DNA from: Tsukamurella asaccharolytica
Lineage (GTDB): Bacteria; Actinomycetota; Actinomycetes; Mycobacteriales; Mycobacteriaceae
Direction: 5' to 3'
Length of the DNA: 64,000 nucleotides
NCBI RefSeq assembly: GCF_007858435.1
Contig: NZ_VIGW01000003.1
Location: 372,001-436,000, forward strand
Of this stretch, positions 45,668 through 55,666 are shown in pieces. A program made the position numbers and the translations under genes. The notes under the pieces are model-generated. The model was not told the origin of the DNA. It was given only the letters and a program-made list of their open reading frames with translations, and made no database searches. Numbering within the stretch: the first letter of the stretch is position 1; each line of letters begins with the position of its first letter.

Positions 45668-46411
45668 ATGGCGGAGAATCTGGGGTTCGGCGTCGACATC
45701 GGCGGCAGCGGCATCAAGGGCGGCATCGTCGACATGGACACGGGCGATCTCGTCGGCGAGCGCTTCAAGGTGCCCACGCCGCAGCCCGCCACGCCGGGCG
45801 CGTGCGCCGGCGCGGTGCGGGAGGTGATCGGCCACTTCGGCTGGGACGGCCCCGCCGGCATCACGGTGCCGGCGGTGGTGACGAACGGCACGGTCCGCAG
45901 CGCCGCGAACATCGACTCGGCCTGGGTGGGCACTGACGCGGGCGAGCTCTTCAGCTCGACACTGAACCGCCCGGTGACGGTGCTCAACGACGCGGACGCG
46001 GCAGGGCTCGCCGAGGACCGGTACGGCGCGGGCCGCGACTTCGACGGCGTGATCCTGCTCCTGACGCTGGGCACCGGCATCGGCTCGGCACTGCTCTACC
46101 GCGGGACCCTGGTGCCCAACACGGAGTTCGGTCATCTCGAGGTGGAGGGTAAGGAGGCCGAGCACCGCGCGGCCAGCTCCGTGAAGGATCGCCGCGGCTG
46201 GAGTTACGAGAAGTGGGCGGGACAGGTCAGCCTCGTCTTCCGCGAGTACGAGAAGCTGCTCTGGCCGGACCTGATCATCGTGGGCGGCGGGGTGAGCCGC
46301 AAGGCCGACAAGTGGGTTCCGCTGCTCGAAGTGAGAACGCCGGTGATTCCGGCCGAGTTGCAGAACACGGCGGGCATCGTCGGCGCTGCGATGGCATCGC
46401 GACACCGGTGA
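45668..46411 (+). CDS. ppgK: Polyphosphate glucokinase
   Basis: 247 aa from ATG 45668, which has GGAG at 6 bp; a GTG at 45632 would add 12 residues and give a length nearer the 265 aa of M. tuberculosis PpgK, so the start is not certain. ROK-type kinase: phosphate loop GFGVDIGGSGIKGGIVD, catalytic Asp in VLNDADAAG, the second phosphate motif LLTLGTGIGSAL and GHLEVEGKEAEH. It phosphorylates glucose with polyphosphate or ATP. Orthologue of Rv2702, directly before sigA. Confidence 0.94.
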   Translation: MAENLGFGVDIGGSGIKGGIVDMDTGDLVGERFKVPTPQPATPGACAGAVREVIGHFGWDGPAGITVPAVVTNGTVRSAANIDSAWVGTDAGELFSSTLNRPVTVLNDADAAGLAEDRYGAGRDFDGVILLLTLGTGIGSALLYRGTLVPNTEFGHLEVEGKEAEHRAASSVKDRRGWSYEKWAGQVSLVFREYEKLLWPDLIIVGGGVSRKADKWVPLLEVRTPVIPAELQNTAGIVGAAMASRHR

Positions 46412-46468
46412 ACTGTCCGGTTCGGGCGCTTTGACCGCAGGTGAATGCGGGCGGGGCTACCGAATCGT

Positions 46469-46474
46469 TACAAT
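46469..46474 (+). promoter_or_regulatory. Candidate -10 box (TACAAT) for sigA
   Basis: In the 219-bp ppgK-sigA gap, TACAAT within CGTTACAATGGG is the best -10 element, about 155 bp before the sigA start; its -35 region is poor. An upstream TTGACC (46431-46436) is too far away (32 bp) to pair with it. Confidence 0.3.
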
Positions 46475-46630
46475 GGGTCATCGGCGTCGAAACGCCGTAA
46501 CAGACGCCGGACCCCCTCGCCTCCGGACGCATCAGCAATCACCGACGCCGCGCACGGCTTCGGGCCCGTGCTGTTGTCGCGCCCCGGGATGTGGTTCCGA
46601 CGCACGCAGGCACAGTAGGAAAGGGCGTAC

Positions 46631-48085
<1,455 letters not shown>

Positions 48086-48110
48086 ACCGGCGGCCGCGCC
48101 GAGCGCACGT

Positions 48111-48668
48111 TCAGCGCTCGGTGCTCGCGCTGCGGCCCGTCACCCACAGCGGACCGGTGACCAGCCAGATCACGGTGATCACGCCGAGGGTGCCGAAGAC
48201 GCCCATGAGCGCCTCGCGCTGCGTGGCGTCGGCCACGGTGTATCCCAGCCCGAGCGAGACGGCAGCGGTGATCGCGACGGCCCCGAGCCACCGGCCGAAG
48301 TCCGACCACTCCTTGCGGGTCCGCTCCGGCCCGAGCTTCGGCACCTTCCGCGGGGCGGGGCCGCCGGCGAAGCGGTGCGCGAACCGCTCGTCGGCCCAGG
48401 TGATCATCCGGTGCCCGAACATCACGGTGCAGCCCAGGTAGATGCCCGCGAGCCGGTGCGCGAAACCGACCTCGCCCCCGCGGTACAGGTCGACCGCGAC
48501 GGCGGCGATCAGGACCACGTCGAGCACGGGCACCAGCGCCAGCGCGACCATCCCGGCCCGGCGGGCGCGCAGCACGTACCGCAGCGTCAGGCCGCCCAGG
48601 ACGAGGACCCAGAAACCGATCTCACACGCGGCGATCGTCCACAGCACCGGATTGTTCAGCTCTCCCAT
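48111..48668 (-). CDS. Conserved membrane protein of unknown function
   Basis: 185 aa. Five or so helices: WTIAACEIGFWVLVLGGLTL, MVALALVPVLDVVLIAAVAV, a short one at AHRLAGIYLGCTVMFG, and two at the C-terminus (AVAITAAVSLGLGYTVA and LMGVFGTLGVITVIWLVTG). A charged loop DERFAHRFAGGPAPRKVPK separates them. It resembles uncharacterised actinobacterial integral membrane proteins; no family name is offered. Divergent from the sensor kinase, with a 108-bp gap containing a small CCCCTTTCAGGGG dyad. Confidence 0.8.
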   Translation of the reverse strand: MGELNNPVLWTIAACEIGFWVLVLGGLTLRYVLRARRAGMVALALVPVLDVVLIAAVAVDLYRGGEVGFAHRLAGIYLGCTVMFGHRMITWADERFAHRFAGGPAPRKVPKLGPERTRKEWSDFGRWLGAVAITAAVSLGLGYTVADATQREALMGVFGTLGVITVIWLVTGPLWVTGRSASTER

Positions 48669-48776
48669 GCCACCGACTCTGCCGGGCGGAAGCCTCGCCG
48701 TCGTCCCCCTGGCGGCGGGCGGGCCCTCCCCCTTTCAGGGGACCCTTCGCCCCGATCGGTGTGCTGCAATGGGCGC

Positions 48777-49895
48777 ATGAAGTCGTTCGGTCGCTCGTGG
48801 ACGTCGGAGTACGCCGCGGTCCCGGCGATCGGCATCACCCTCGTGGGCGTGCTGCTGTGGGCGGCGGGCGGCTGGACGGTGCGCGGCGAGTTCGAGGACT
48901 TCTATCCGTGGCAGGTGAAGTTCGGACTTCTCTGCGGCGCGCTCACCGTCCAACTCCTCGCCCGCCGCCGCCCGGCGCTCGCGTTCGCCTTGATGCTCGC
49001 CCTCACGGCGTGGGACTTCCCGTTCGGACCGTCGGTCGTGCTGTGGATCGCCCTCTCGGACGTCATCTACCTCGCGGTGGCCACCGGTTCCGATCGGTTG
49101 CGCGAGGTGGTGTCGTGGACGGTCCTGGTCCTCACCGTGACACTCGGCATCGGCGCCGCCGCGCTCGGCGGGGTCAAATACGGCATCTACATGACCCTCG
49201 TGCTGATCGCGGTACTCTGGTCTCCCATCGGCTACGGCCGTGCCGTGCTCGCCTACCGCCGGCTCGCCGAGCTCGAACGCGAGGAGAGCGAGTCCCGGCG
49301 CGCCGCCGCGCTCGCGGACGAGCGCCGGCGCCTCGCGCGGGAGCTGCACGACACCGTCGCCGGGCACCTCTCCGCGGTCGCGATCCTTGCGGACGCCGCG
49401 CAGCGCACACCCGAGAATCCGGCGGTACTGCAATCGATCCGGGCGGGCAGCCTCGCAGCCCTCGAGGAGATGCGGGCCACGATCAACCTCCTCACCTCCC
49501 CCGACGACGCCGCCGTCCGCACCACCCTCGAATCCCTGGAGCCCCTCATCGAGACCGCGCGCGCGGCGGGCGTGACCATCCGGCTCGGCCTGCCCGACGG
49601 TGCGCTGCCCACCGCCGTGGAGGCCACCCTCACGCGGATCCTCGGGGAGGTCATCACGAACGCCACCAAACACGCCCCCGGCGCGGAGCTGGAGGTCGCC
49701 GTCCACACCGACCAGGAGGCCCTGACCATGACCGCCACCAATCCCCTACCCCGCGCGGGGTGGTCCGAGGGCGCCGGGGACGGCCTGCGCAACATCGCCT
49801 TCCGCGCGGAGTCGATCGGCGGCACGGCGACGGCGGGCCCGCACAACGGCACCTGGGTGGTCCGGGCGACGATCCCGTTGGCGGTGCCCCGGTGA
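48777..49895 (+). CDS. NarL-family sensor histidine kinase
   Basis: 372 aa from ATG 48777; upstream frame extends but is not coding-like. Five membrane helices make up the N-terminal half (IGITLVGVLLWAAGGW to MTLVLIAVLWSPIGYG) with almost no external loop, so sensing is probably within the membrane. The DHp helix has the phospho-accepting His in RRLARELHDTVAGHLS (HisKA_3), followed by an ATP-binding domain with EVITNATKHAPGA (N box) and GDGLRNIAFRAESIGG (G box). GTGA overlap with its response regulator. The signal is unknown. Confidence 0.93.
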   Translation: MKSFGRSWTSEYAAVPAIGITLVGVLLWAAGGWTVRGEFEDFYPWQVKFGLLCGALTVQLLARRRPALAFALMLALTAWDFPFGPSVVLWIALSDVIYLAVATGSDRLREVVSWTVLVLTVTLGIGAAALGGVKYGIYMTLVLIAVLWSPIGYGRAVLAYRRLAELEREESESRRAAALADERRRLARELHDTVAGHLSAVAILADAAQRTPENPAVLQSIRAGSLAALEEMRATINLLTSPDDAAVRTTLESLEPLIETARAAGVTIRLGLPDGALPTAVEATLTRILGEVITNATKHAPGAELEVAVHTDQEALTMTATNPLPRAGWSEGAGDGLRNIAFRAESIGGTATAGPHNGTWVVRATIPLAVPR

Positions 49896-50530
49896 CCGCC
49901 ACCGTCGTCCTGGCGGACGACCACGCGGCGGTCCGGGCGGGCCTGCGCCTGCTGCTCGAATCGACCGGCGAGGTGCGGGTGATCGGCGAGGCGGCCGACG
50001 GTGCCGCTGCCCTGCGGCAGGCGCGCGCACTGAGACCCGACGTGGTCGTGATGGACGTGCGCATGCCGCGGGTCGACGGCCTCGCGGCGACGGAGTCCGT
50101 CGTGGCGGAGACCGACAGCGCGGTGCTGGTGCTGACCACGTTCGACCTCGACGAGTATGTGCTGGGCGCGCTCAACGCCGGGGCCAGTGGCTTCCTGCTC
50201 AAGTCGGCGGGCGGCGACGAGCTGATCCGCGCCGTCCTGGCCGTCGCGGCGGGCGATGCCGTCCTCGACCCGAAGGTGACCCGCGCGGTGATCGCGGCGA
50301 TCCCGCGGCCCGGCGTCGAGCACGCCGCGGTCGACCTCCGCGCCCTCACCGACCGGGAGCGCGACGTGCTGGCGGGGCTCGGCGAGGGCCTGTCGAACCA
50401 GCAGATCGCGCGTCGGCTCGACATCGGGGAGGCGACGGTGAAGACCCACGTCTCCCGCGTGCTGATGAAGCTCGGCGTGCAGTCGCGCGTGCAGGCTGCG
50501 GTCGTCGCCGCGCAGGCCGGTCTCACCTGA
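49892..50530 (+). CDS. NarL/LuxR-family response regulator
   Basis: 212 aa from GTG 49892, sharing GTGA with the kinase stop. Receiver: VVLADDHAAVRAG, phospho-Asp in VVVMDVRMPRVDG, and the Lys in GFLLKSAGGDEL. A LuxR-type HTH at the C-terminus has LTDRERDVLAGLGEGLSN and ATVKTHVSRVLMKLG. With the kinase it forms a complete two-component system. The MerR-type promoter directly downstream may or may not be its target; response regulators of this kind often act on neighbours. Confidence 0.94.
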   Translation: MTATVVLADDHAAVRAGLRLLLESTGEVRVIGEAADGAAALRQARALRPDVVVMDVRMPRVDGLAATESVVAETDSAVLVLTTFDLDEYVLGALNAGASGFLLKSAGGDELIRAVLAVAAGDAVLDPKVTRAVIAAIPRPGVEHAAVDLRALTDRERDVLAGLGEGLSNQQIARRLDIGEATVKTHVSRVLMKLGVQSRVQAAVVAAQAGLT

Positions 50531-50534
50531 AGAC

Positions 50535-50565
50535 TTGACCTGAACACTCTTTGAGGTTGTGTGAT
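50535..50565 (+). promoter_or_regulatory. MerR-family type promoter (19-bp spacer with dyad)
   Basis: TTGACC (50535-50540) and TGTGAT (50560-50565) are separated by 19 bp, the overlong spacer that MerR/SoxR-type activators correct by DNA twisting. The spacer holds the dyad ACCTGAA-6-TTGAGGT (6 of 7 paired), like the CCTCAAG...CTTGAGG sites of MerR/SoxR proteins. No merR gene is in the window. It lies 38 bp ahead of the small ORF. Confidence 0.6.
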
Positions 50566-50602
50566 GGATCCGTTCCAGAAAGGCGGCCCCCGAGGAGAGA
50601 CC

Positions 50603-50707
50603 ATGGGCACCGATCCTGCGCGCGTCGCGGCCGTGGTCGGTCCGGCCGCCTCGCTCGGCACCCTGGCCGCCGACTTCAACGGCCCGTCCACGCTGATGCT
50701 CTTATGA
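50603..50707 (+). CDS. 34-aa ORF behind the MerR-type promoter
   Basis: ATG 50603 with GAGGAGAG 3-10 bp upstream; product MGTDPARVAAVVGPAASLG... ends at a TGA at 50705. It could be a functional micro-peptide (a hydrophobic Ala/Val/Leu segment in the middle), or the start of a longer gene lost when the carboxylase gene took up the space downstream. No homologue is recognised. Good SD and a dedicated promoter argue that it is at least transcribed and translated. Confidence 0.4.
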   Translation: MGTDPARVAAVVGPAASLGTLAADFNGPSTLMLL

Positions 50708-50743
50708 TGCACGTCGGCGTCGCTCACCGTGGCGCTGGAGGCT

Positions 50744-50776
50744 CAGTACCCTCCCCCTCACCGGGTGAGGGTACTG
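50744..50776. terminator. 10-bp perfect hairpin at the 3' end of the carboxylase gene
   Basis: CAGTACCCTC and GAGGGTACTG pair perfectly around a 13-base loop. It includes the stop codon of the leftward carboxylase gene and closes the rightward small-ORF transcript, so it is a bidirectional terminator. Confidence 0.75.
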
Positions 50777-53700
50777 ATCCAGTCTCGGGTGGTGGCGGGG
50801 TCGATCACGTCATCCAGCTCGAACGTGGTAGCGGCGTGCAGCGCCCGTCCGCGCTGATACGCGACCCCGAGCAACTGGTCGAACAGCTCCGCGCGGGCGG
50901 CCTCGTCGGGCGCCGCCGCGAGCTCCTTGCTGAAGCCCAGCCGCACCGCGCCTTCTAGGCCCATGCCGCCGATCTCGCCCGTCGGCCAGGCAACGGTGAA
51001 CTGCGGGGCGTGGAAACTGCCGCCGGTCATCGCCATCGCGCCGAGCCCGTAGCCCTTGCGGAGCACGATCACGCCGAGCGGCACGGTGAGCCGGGCGCCG
51101 AGCACGAACAGCCGGGAGAACCGGCGGACTGTGGCCTGCTCCTCGGCCTCAGGGCCGACCATGAAGCCCGGGGTATCGCACAGCGAGATCACCGGGAGCC
51201 GATGGGCCTGGGCGAGTTCGAGGAAGTCCGCGAGCTTGTCCGCGGCCTCGCCGTCGATCGCGCCGCCCAGATGCCGGGTGCTGTTGGCGATGAGCGCGTA
51301 CGGCTTTCCATGGACCCGCACTAGCGCGGTGATGACGCCGACACCGTAGTCGCGGCGAAGTTCCAGCGTGGAGTCCTCGTCCACGATCGCGGTGATCGCG
51401 GCGCGGACGTCGTACGCGCGCATCCGGTTCTCCGGCACCACGTGGCGGGTGGCGCGCGGATCCGGCGCGGTCCACTCGTCGACGGCGCCGGCGAAGTAGC
51501 CAAGGTACCGGCGCGCCCGGTCGACGGCGTCGGCCTCGTCGTCAGCGACGACGTGCACGACCCCGTTGCGGCGCTGCACGTCGATGGGGCCGATGGCCTC
51601 GGGCGGGAACTCGCCGAGCCCGCCGCCGGAGATCATCGCCGGTCCGCCCATGCCGAGGTTGGCATCGGGGGTCGCGATGATCACGTCGCAGATGCCGGCG
51701 AGCGCGGCGTTGCCCGCGAAGCACCGGCCCGAGACGACGGCGATGAGCGGGACGCGGCCGCGCAACGCGCCGAGCGAGCGGAAGGTGGGCACGTCGAGGC
51801 CCGCCACGATGTCGAGGTCGGTGTCGCCGGGGCGGCCACCGCCGCCCTCTGCGAACAATACGATCGGTACCCCGCGACGCTCCGCGACGTCGATCAGGCG
51901 GTCGGTCTTGGCGTGGTTGCGCCATCCCTGCGTCCCGGCGAGTACGGTATAGTCGTACGAGACCACCATCGCTTCGGCACCATCGATCGTCGCGAGCCCG
52001 CCGATGAGCCCGTCCGCGGCGCCCGTCGCGATGAGCTCCTCCTCGGAGCGGCGCGCCCGCTGCGCGGGCAGGAGCAGTGCGCCGTACTCGGTGAAGCTGC
52101 CCGCATCCACGAGGTCGTCGATGTTCTCGCGGGCGGTGCGCCGGCCGATCCTCCGCCGCTTGGCGACGGCGTCGGGCCGGCCCTCGTCGAGAGTCACGCG
52201 GTGCCGTTCCCGCACCTCATCGAGATCCGCGCGGGGCCGGTCGAGATCGAGGGCATCAGCCGAGTCGCCGGCCGCCGCCGCGCCGTCGGCGGCGGCGTAC
52301 GTCAGGAGCGGGGTACCCGCGGTCACCGTCTCCCCGGGCCGCACCAGCACGTCGCCGACGGTGACGCTCACCGGCAGCGTCTGCTCGTGCTCCATCTTCA
52401 TGGCCTCGAGCACCACTAGGGCGGTCCCGGGGTCGGCCGCGGCGCCGACTCCCGCGACCGCGACGACGGTGCCGGTCAGCGTCGCGGTGAGCACGTCCCC
52501 GTCGAGCTCGACGGCGGGCGTCGTTGCCGCGACGGCGGTCTCGGGAACGAGGTCGCCGATCCGTCGCGCGAGGTACCCGGTGTCGACGTGGCCCGACCGG
52601 AACTCGGGATCGGTCAGTACGGCGCGGAGCAGGGCGAGGTTGGTGCCGGGGCCGTCGATCACGAACTCGCCCAGCGCCGCATCGGCCTTGGCGTAGGCAC
52701 GCGCCGGGGTGGCGGCACGCACGATCACCTTCGCGAGCAGCGAGTCGTACCGCGCGGAGATCGTCAGCCCGGGGCGGCCGTAGTCGTCGACGCGGACGCC
52801 GGGGCCGGCCGGAGGCGTGTAGCCGGTGAGAGTGCCGGCGGTGGGCAGCACGGTGCCGTCGCGCTGCGGCACTTCGAGGTTGACGCGGGTCTGCACAGCG
52901 GTCCAGTGGGCCGCGGCGGGTGTCCCCGTGACGACGCCGTCGCGGCAGCCGACACCGGGCGGCAGGCCGAGGTCGCCGAGCAGCGCCCCTTCTGCCAGCG
53001 CGAGCTGCGCGGCGACGAGGTCGACGCCGGTCACCTCCTCGGTGACGGTGTGCTCCACCTGGATCCGGGGATTGACCTCGAGGAAGACGGCTCCGCCGTC
53101 GCGGACCAGGAACTCGACGGTCGCGAGCCCGCGGTAGCCGGCGGCGGCGCACAGCCGGGCGGCGTGGCCGTGCAGCGCGGCACGCAGCTCGTCGTCCAGT
53201 GCGGGCGCAGGTGCGATCTCGACGACCTTCTGGTTGCGGCGCTGCACACTGCAGTCGCGGTCGCCCACCGCGGCGGTGTCGGCACCGTCGCCGACGACCT
53301 GGACCTCGATGTGCCGGGCGCCCGTCTGCAGTTCCTCGGCGAAGACGCGGCCGTCTCCGAAGCCGAGCTCGGCCTCGGAGACGCAGGCGCGGTATGCGGA
53401 TTCGAGCTCCTCCTCGAACCGGGCGCCGGGCAGTACGGCGCGCATGCCACGGCCGCCGCCGCCGGCGACGGCCTTGATCATCACGCCGGCGGGGCGGCCG
53501 ACGGCGAAGGCGCGCACGGTGGCCAGGTCCGCCCCGCCCGCAGTGGCGGCGGGCACCGGAACGCCCGCGGCGACGGCCGCGGCGCGCGCGGCGGCCTTGT
53601 CGCCGAACGTCCGGAGCACGTCTTGCGTGGGCCCGACGAAGACGAGATCCGCCGCCGCGCACTCGGCGGCGAAGTCGGCGTTCTCCGCGAGAAAGCCGTA

Positions 53701-53934
53701 GCCCGGATGCACCGCGTCGGCACCAGTGCTCGTCGCGGCCGCGACGACCGCGTCACGGTCCAGGTACGCCGCGGCGCCGGAGCCCGGGAGCGCGACGGCG
53801 TCGTCCGCGGCGGCGACGTGCGGAGTGTCTGCGTCGTCCGCCGCGTACACAGCCACCGTCGGAATTCCGAGCTCCCGTGCGGTGCGGATGATCCGCAGCG
53901 CGATCTCACCCCTGTTGGCGATGAGCAGTTTCAC
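50758..53934 (-). CDS. Single-chain acyl-CoA carboxylase: biotin carboxylase, biotin carrier and carboxyltransferase fused
   Basis: 1058 aa from GTG 53934, which overlaps the preceding ligase remnant by a GTGA. Residues 1-460 are biotin carboxylase (ANRGEIALRIIRTARELG; ATP-grasp loop KAVAGGGGRGMRAV at about 155-165; catalytic EVNPRIQVEHTVTE at about 286). A biotinyl domain has its Lys513 in VVLEAMKMEHE. From about 575 to the end is a full two-domain carboxyltransferase (RERHRVTLDEGRPDAV...; RKGYGLGAMAMTGGSF). So all three steps sit on one chain, as in the single-chain long-chain acyl-CoA carboxylases reported for mycobacteria. The acyl substrate is not known. Gene order suggests a link with the island's acyl-CoA chemistry. 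Confidence 0.92.
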   Translation of the reverse strand: MKLLIANRGEIALRIIRTARELGIPTVAVYAADDADTPHVAAADDAVALPGSGAAAYLDRDAVVAAATSTGADAVHPGYGFLAENADFAAECAAADLVFVGPTQDVLRTFGDKAAARAAAVAAGVPVPAATAGGADLATVRAFAVGRPAGVMIKAVAGGGGRGMRAVLPGARFEEELESAYRACVSEAELGFGDGRVFAEELQTGARHIEVQVVGDGADTAAVGDRDCSVQRRNQKVVEIAPAPALDDELRAALHGHAARLCAAAGYRGLATVEFLVRDGGAVFLEVNPRIQVEHTVTEEVTGVDLVAAQLALAEGALLGDLGLPPGVGCRDGVVTGTPAAAHWTAVQTRVNLEVPQRDGTVLPTAGTLTGYTPPAGPGVRVDDYGRPGLTISARYDSLLAKVIVRAATPARAYAKADAALGEFVIDGPGTNLALLRAVLTDPEFRSGHVDTGYLARRIGDLVPETAVAATTPAVELDGDVLTATLTGTVVAVAGVGAAADPGTALVVLEAMKMEHEQTLPVSVTVGDVLVRPGETVTAGTPLLTYAAADGAAAAGDSADALDLDRPRADLDEVRERHRVTLDEGRPDAVAKRRRIGRRTARENIDDLVDAGSFTEYGALLLPAQRARRSEEELIATGAADGLIGGLATIDGAEAMVVSYDYTVLAGTQGWRNHAKTDRLIDVAERRGVPIVLFAEGGGGRPGDTDLDIVAGLDVPTFRSLGALRGRVPLIAVVSGRCFAGNAALAGICDVIIATPDANLGMGGPAMISGGGLGEFPPEAIGPIDVQRRNGVVHVVADDEADAVDRARRYLGYFAGAVDEWTAPDPRATRHVVPENRMRAYDVRAAITAIVDEDSTLELRRDYGVGVITALVRVHGKPYALIANSTRHLGGAIDGEAADKLADFLELAQAHRLPVISLCDTPGFMVGPEAEEQATVRRFSRLFVLGARLTVPLGVIVLRKGYGLGAMAMTGGSFHAPQFTVAWPTGEIGGMGLEGAVRLGFSKELAAAPDEAARAELFDQLLGVAYQRGRALHAATTFELDDVIDPATTRDWISTLTR

Positions 53935-54122
53935 TTCGATTCCCCCTGGTTGAACGCGGCCGCCCGCTCGAACAGCTCTCCCTTGCGCACCTTGCCCGTC
54001 GCCGTCATCGGCAGCGCGTCGACGACCACGAAGTCCGGCACCCTGTAGCCCGCCATTTTCTCCCGCGCCCACGCCGTCAGCTCCGCGACGTCGACGGGGC
54101 CGGCGGTGTGCGTCTCGGTCAT
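53931..54122 (-). pseudogene. C-terminal remnant of an AMP-dependent acyl-CoA synthetase
   Basis: A 63-codon ORF starting with an ATG inside the stop region of the TetR-crotonase gene. From residue 13 on (AELTAWAREKMAGYRVPDF and LPMTATGKVRKGELF) it is the last segment of the ANL-superfamily C-terminal domain, including the Lys of TGKVRK that helps adenylation. The other 90 % of a ligase (about 500 aa) is missing, so it is a deletion remnant that has kept an ATGA start and a GTGA end. It may persist because it couples translation of the flanking genes. Confidence 0.8.
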
Positions 54123-55666
54123 GCCGTAGGTGGGTCCGCGAACGTCGGGGCTCGGTCCTCCGAATTCGCCGACACCGCCTCGCTCTGATTGGCGGTCCCG
54201 ATGAGCGACGCGATCGCCGCCTGTTCCTCCGCTGACCCATCCGCGAGCGAGACGCGGCCGGCCAGTTCCGTCAGCACCTTCGACCGGCGCAGGGCGAACG
54301 GGTTCTTCGACGCGATCTCACGAGCGAGCTCGACCGCAGCACCGTGCGGATCGTCGGAGCACCGGGTAGCGAGACCGATCTGCACCGCTTCGGTTCCGTC
54401 GATGATCCGGCCGGTGTAGATCAGCTCTTTCGCGACGTCTCGGCGCACCAGTCCGTCGAGCAACTGCGTGCCGGTCATGTCGGGGACGATGCCCCCCTTC
54501 ACCTCCATCAATGACAGTTCTGTTGAAGGATGGACTATGCGAACGTCCGCTCCGAGTGCAATCCGCAAGCCGCCGCCGAAAGCCACACCATGGACGGCGG
54601 CGACCACCGGAACCGGCAGCGTTGTCCACACGTGCGCCGCCTGCTGCGCAGTCGCGGAAGCCGGACCGATCGGCCCCCGGGCGCTCGGCGCGTGCTGGAA
54701 ACCGTCGCGCATCTGACGCAACCGGTCGAACTCGATCCCGGCGCTGAACGCCCGCCCCTCCCCCGACAACACGACGACACGCACCGACGGATCCGCGGCC
54801 AACCTCTGGCCCGTCGCGATGAGCGCCTCGAACATCGCGTCATCCAAGGCGTTCAACTTTTCCGCCCGCGCGAGCCGCACGTCAGCGACGCCGCCCTCGA
54901 CCGAGCATCGCACCCGCTCCTGGACGGACGAGTGCTGCTCCGGCAACGCGCCGGGCTCGGCTTCCTCCGGCCGGGACGATGGTGCGCCACCCGCCGCACC
55001 ATCGCCGGCGCGCGGCGCCGGATCCACGAATTCCGAAGCCACTCCGAGCAATGCGGCGGCCGCCATGCGCACCTTCTCCGCGTCGGGTTCCTCGCCGGTG
55101 ATCACCGGCGAGTACACGAACGCCTCCGCGGTCCGTAGGAGTAGGTAGGCGAGGTCGTGGACCGGGAGTTCCGGCCGGAACCGCCCCGCCTCGATCTCCG
55201 CGTCGACGAGCGACACGATCCAGTCGAGGATCCGCCCGTGCACACCGCCGGCGCGCGTCGTCATCACGCGCATCGCACGCTGGGGTTCCGACCGGACGAA
55301 GGGCACGAACGCCTTGCCGCGGTTGGCCGCGGCGGCGAAATCGCCCATCACGTTGGCGATGCGCACCGCGCCGGTTCCCTTCGCCCGCTGCGCGCACCTG
55401 TCGAGGGTGGGTTCTGTGATGGACCAGATCACTTCGCCGAGGATCCGGTCGCGCCCCCCGAACCACCGGAACAGCGTGTTGCGGTTCACCCCCGCGTGCT
55501 CGGCGAGCTCGTTCATCTCCACTCGTTCGTGCCGCAGGAAGGTCTCCCGCGCGCGGGCGATGATCGCCTCGCGCTGCCCGTCGGAGACCGGTCGCGCCCC
55601 ATTCACTCGAGACTGAGTTCGACCGACCTCGCCGCCACCTCGCATCATGACAGAAGGATGACACAT
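54119..55666 (-). CDS. TetR-family regulator fused to a crotonase-fold (enoyl-CoA hydratase/isomerase) domain
   Basis: One open frame of 515 codons. Residues 30-75 form a TetR helix-turn-helix (AIIARARETFLRH, MNELAEHAGVNRNTLFRWFG); 80-213 are a QsdR-type ligand domain; 214-250 a Pro/Gly/Glu linker; 251-500 a crotonase (oxyanion-hole segments SGEGRAFSAG and AAVHGVAFGGGLRIA). In the second helix region the acids Glu389 and an Asp eight residues on (MEVKGGIVPD) keep the spacing of dienoyl-CoA isomerases, while the Glu144 position of hydratase is not acidic. There is no stop between halves. An internal GTG (54913) with AGGAG at only 3 bp might also start a free 264-aa crotonase. The gene overlaps the ligase remnant by ATGA and diverges from the acyl-CoA ligase at 55863. 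Confidence 0.86.
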   Translation of the reverse strand: MCHPSVMMRGGGEVGRTQSRVNGARPVSDGQREAIIARARETFLRHERVEMNELAEHAGVNRNTLFRWFGGRDRILGEVIWSITEPTLDRCAQRAKGTGAVRIANVMGDFAAAANRGKAFVPFVRSEPQRAMRVMTTRAGGVHGRILDWIVSLVDAEIEAGRFRPELPVHDLAYLLLRTAEAFVYSPVITGEEPDAEKVRMAAAALLGVASEFVDPAPRAGDGAAGGAPSSRPEEAEPGALPEQHSSVQERVRCSVEGGVADVRLARAEKLNALDDAMFEALIATGQRLAADPSVRVVVLSGEGRAFSAGIEFDRLRQMRDGFQHAPSARGPIGPASATAQQAAHVWTTLPVPVVAAVHGVAFGGGLRIALGADVRIVHPSTELSLMEVKGGIVPDMTGTQLLDGLVRRDVAKELIYTGRIIDGTEAVQIGLATRCSDDPHGAAVELAREIASKNPFALRRSKVLTELAGRVSLADGSAEEQAAIASLIGTANQSEAVSANSEDRAPTFADPPTA

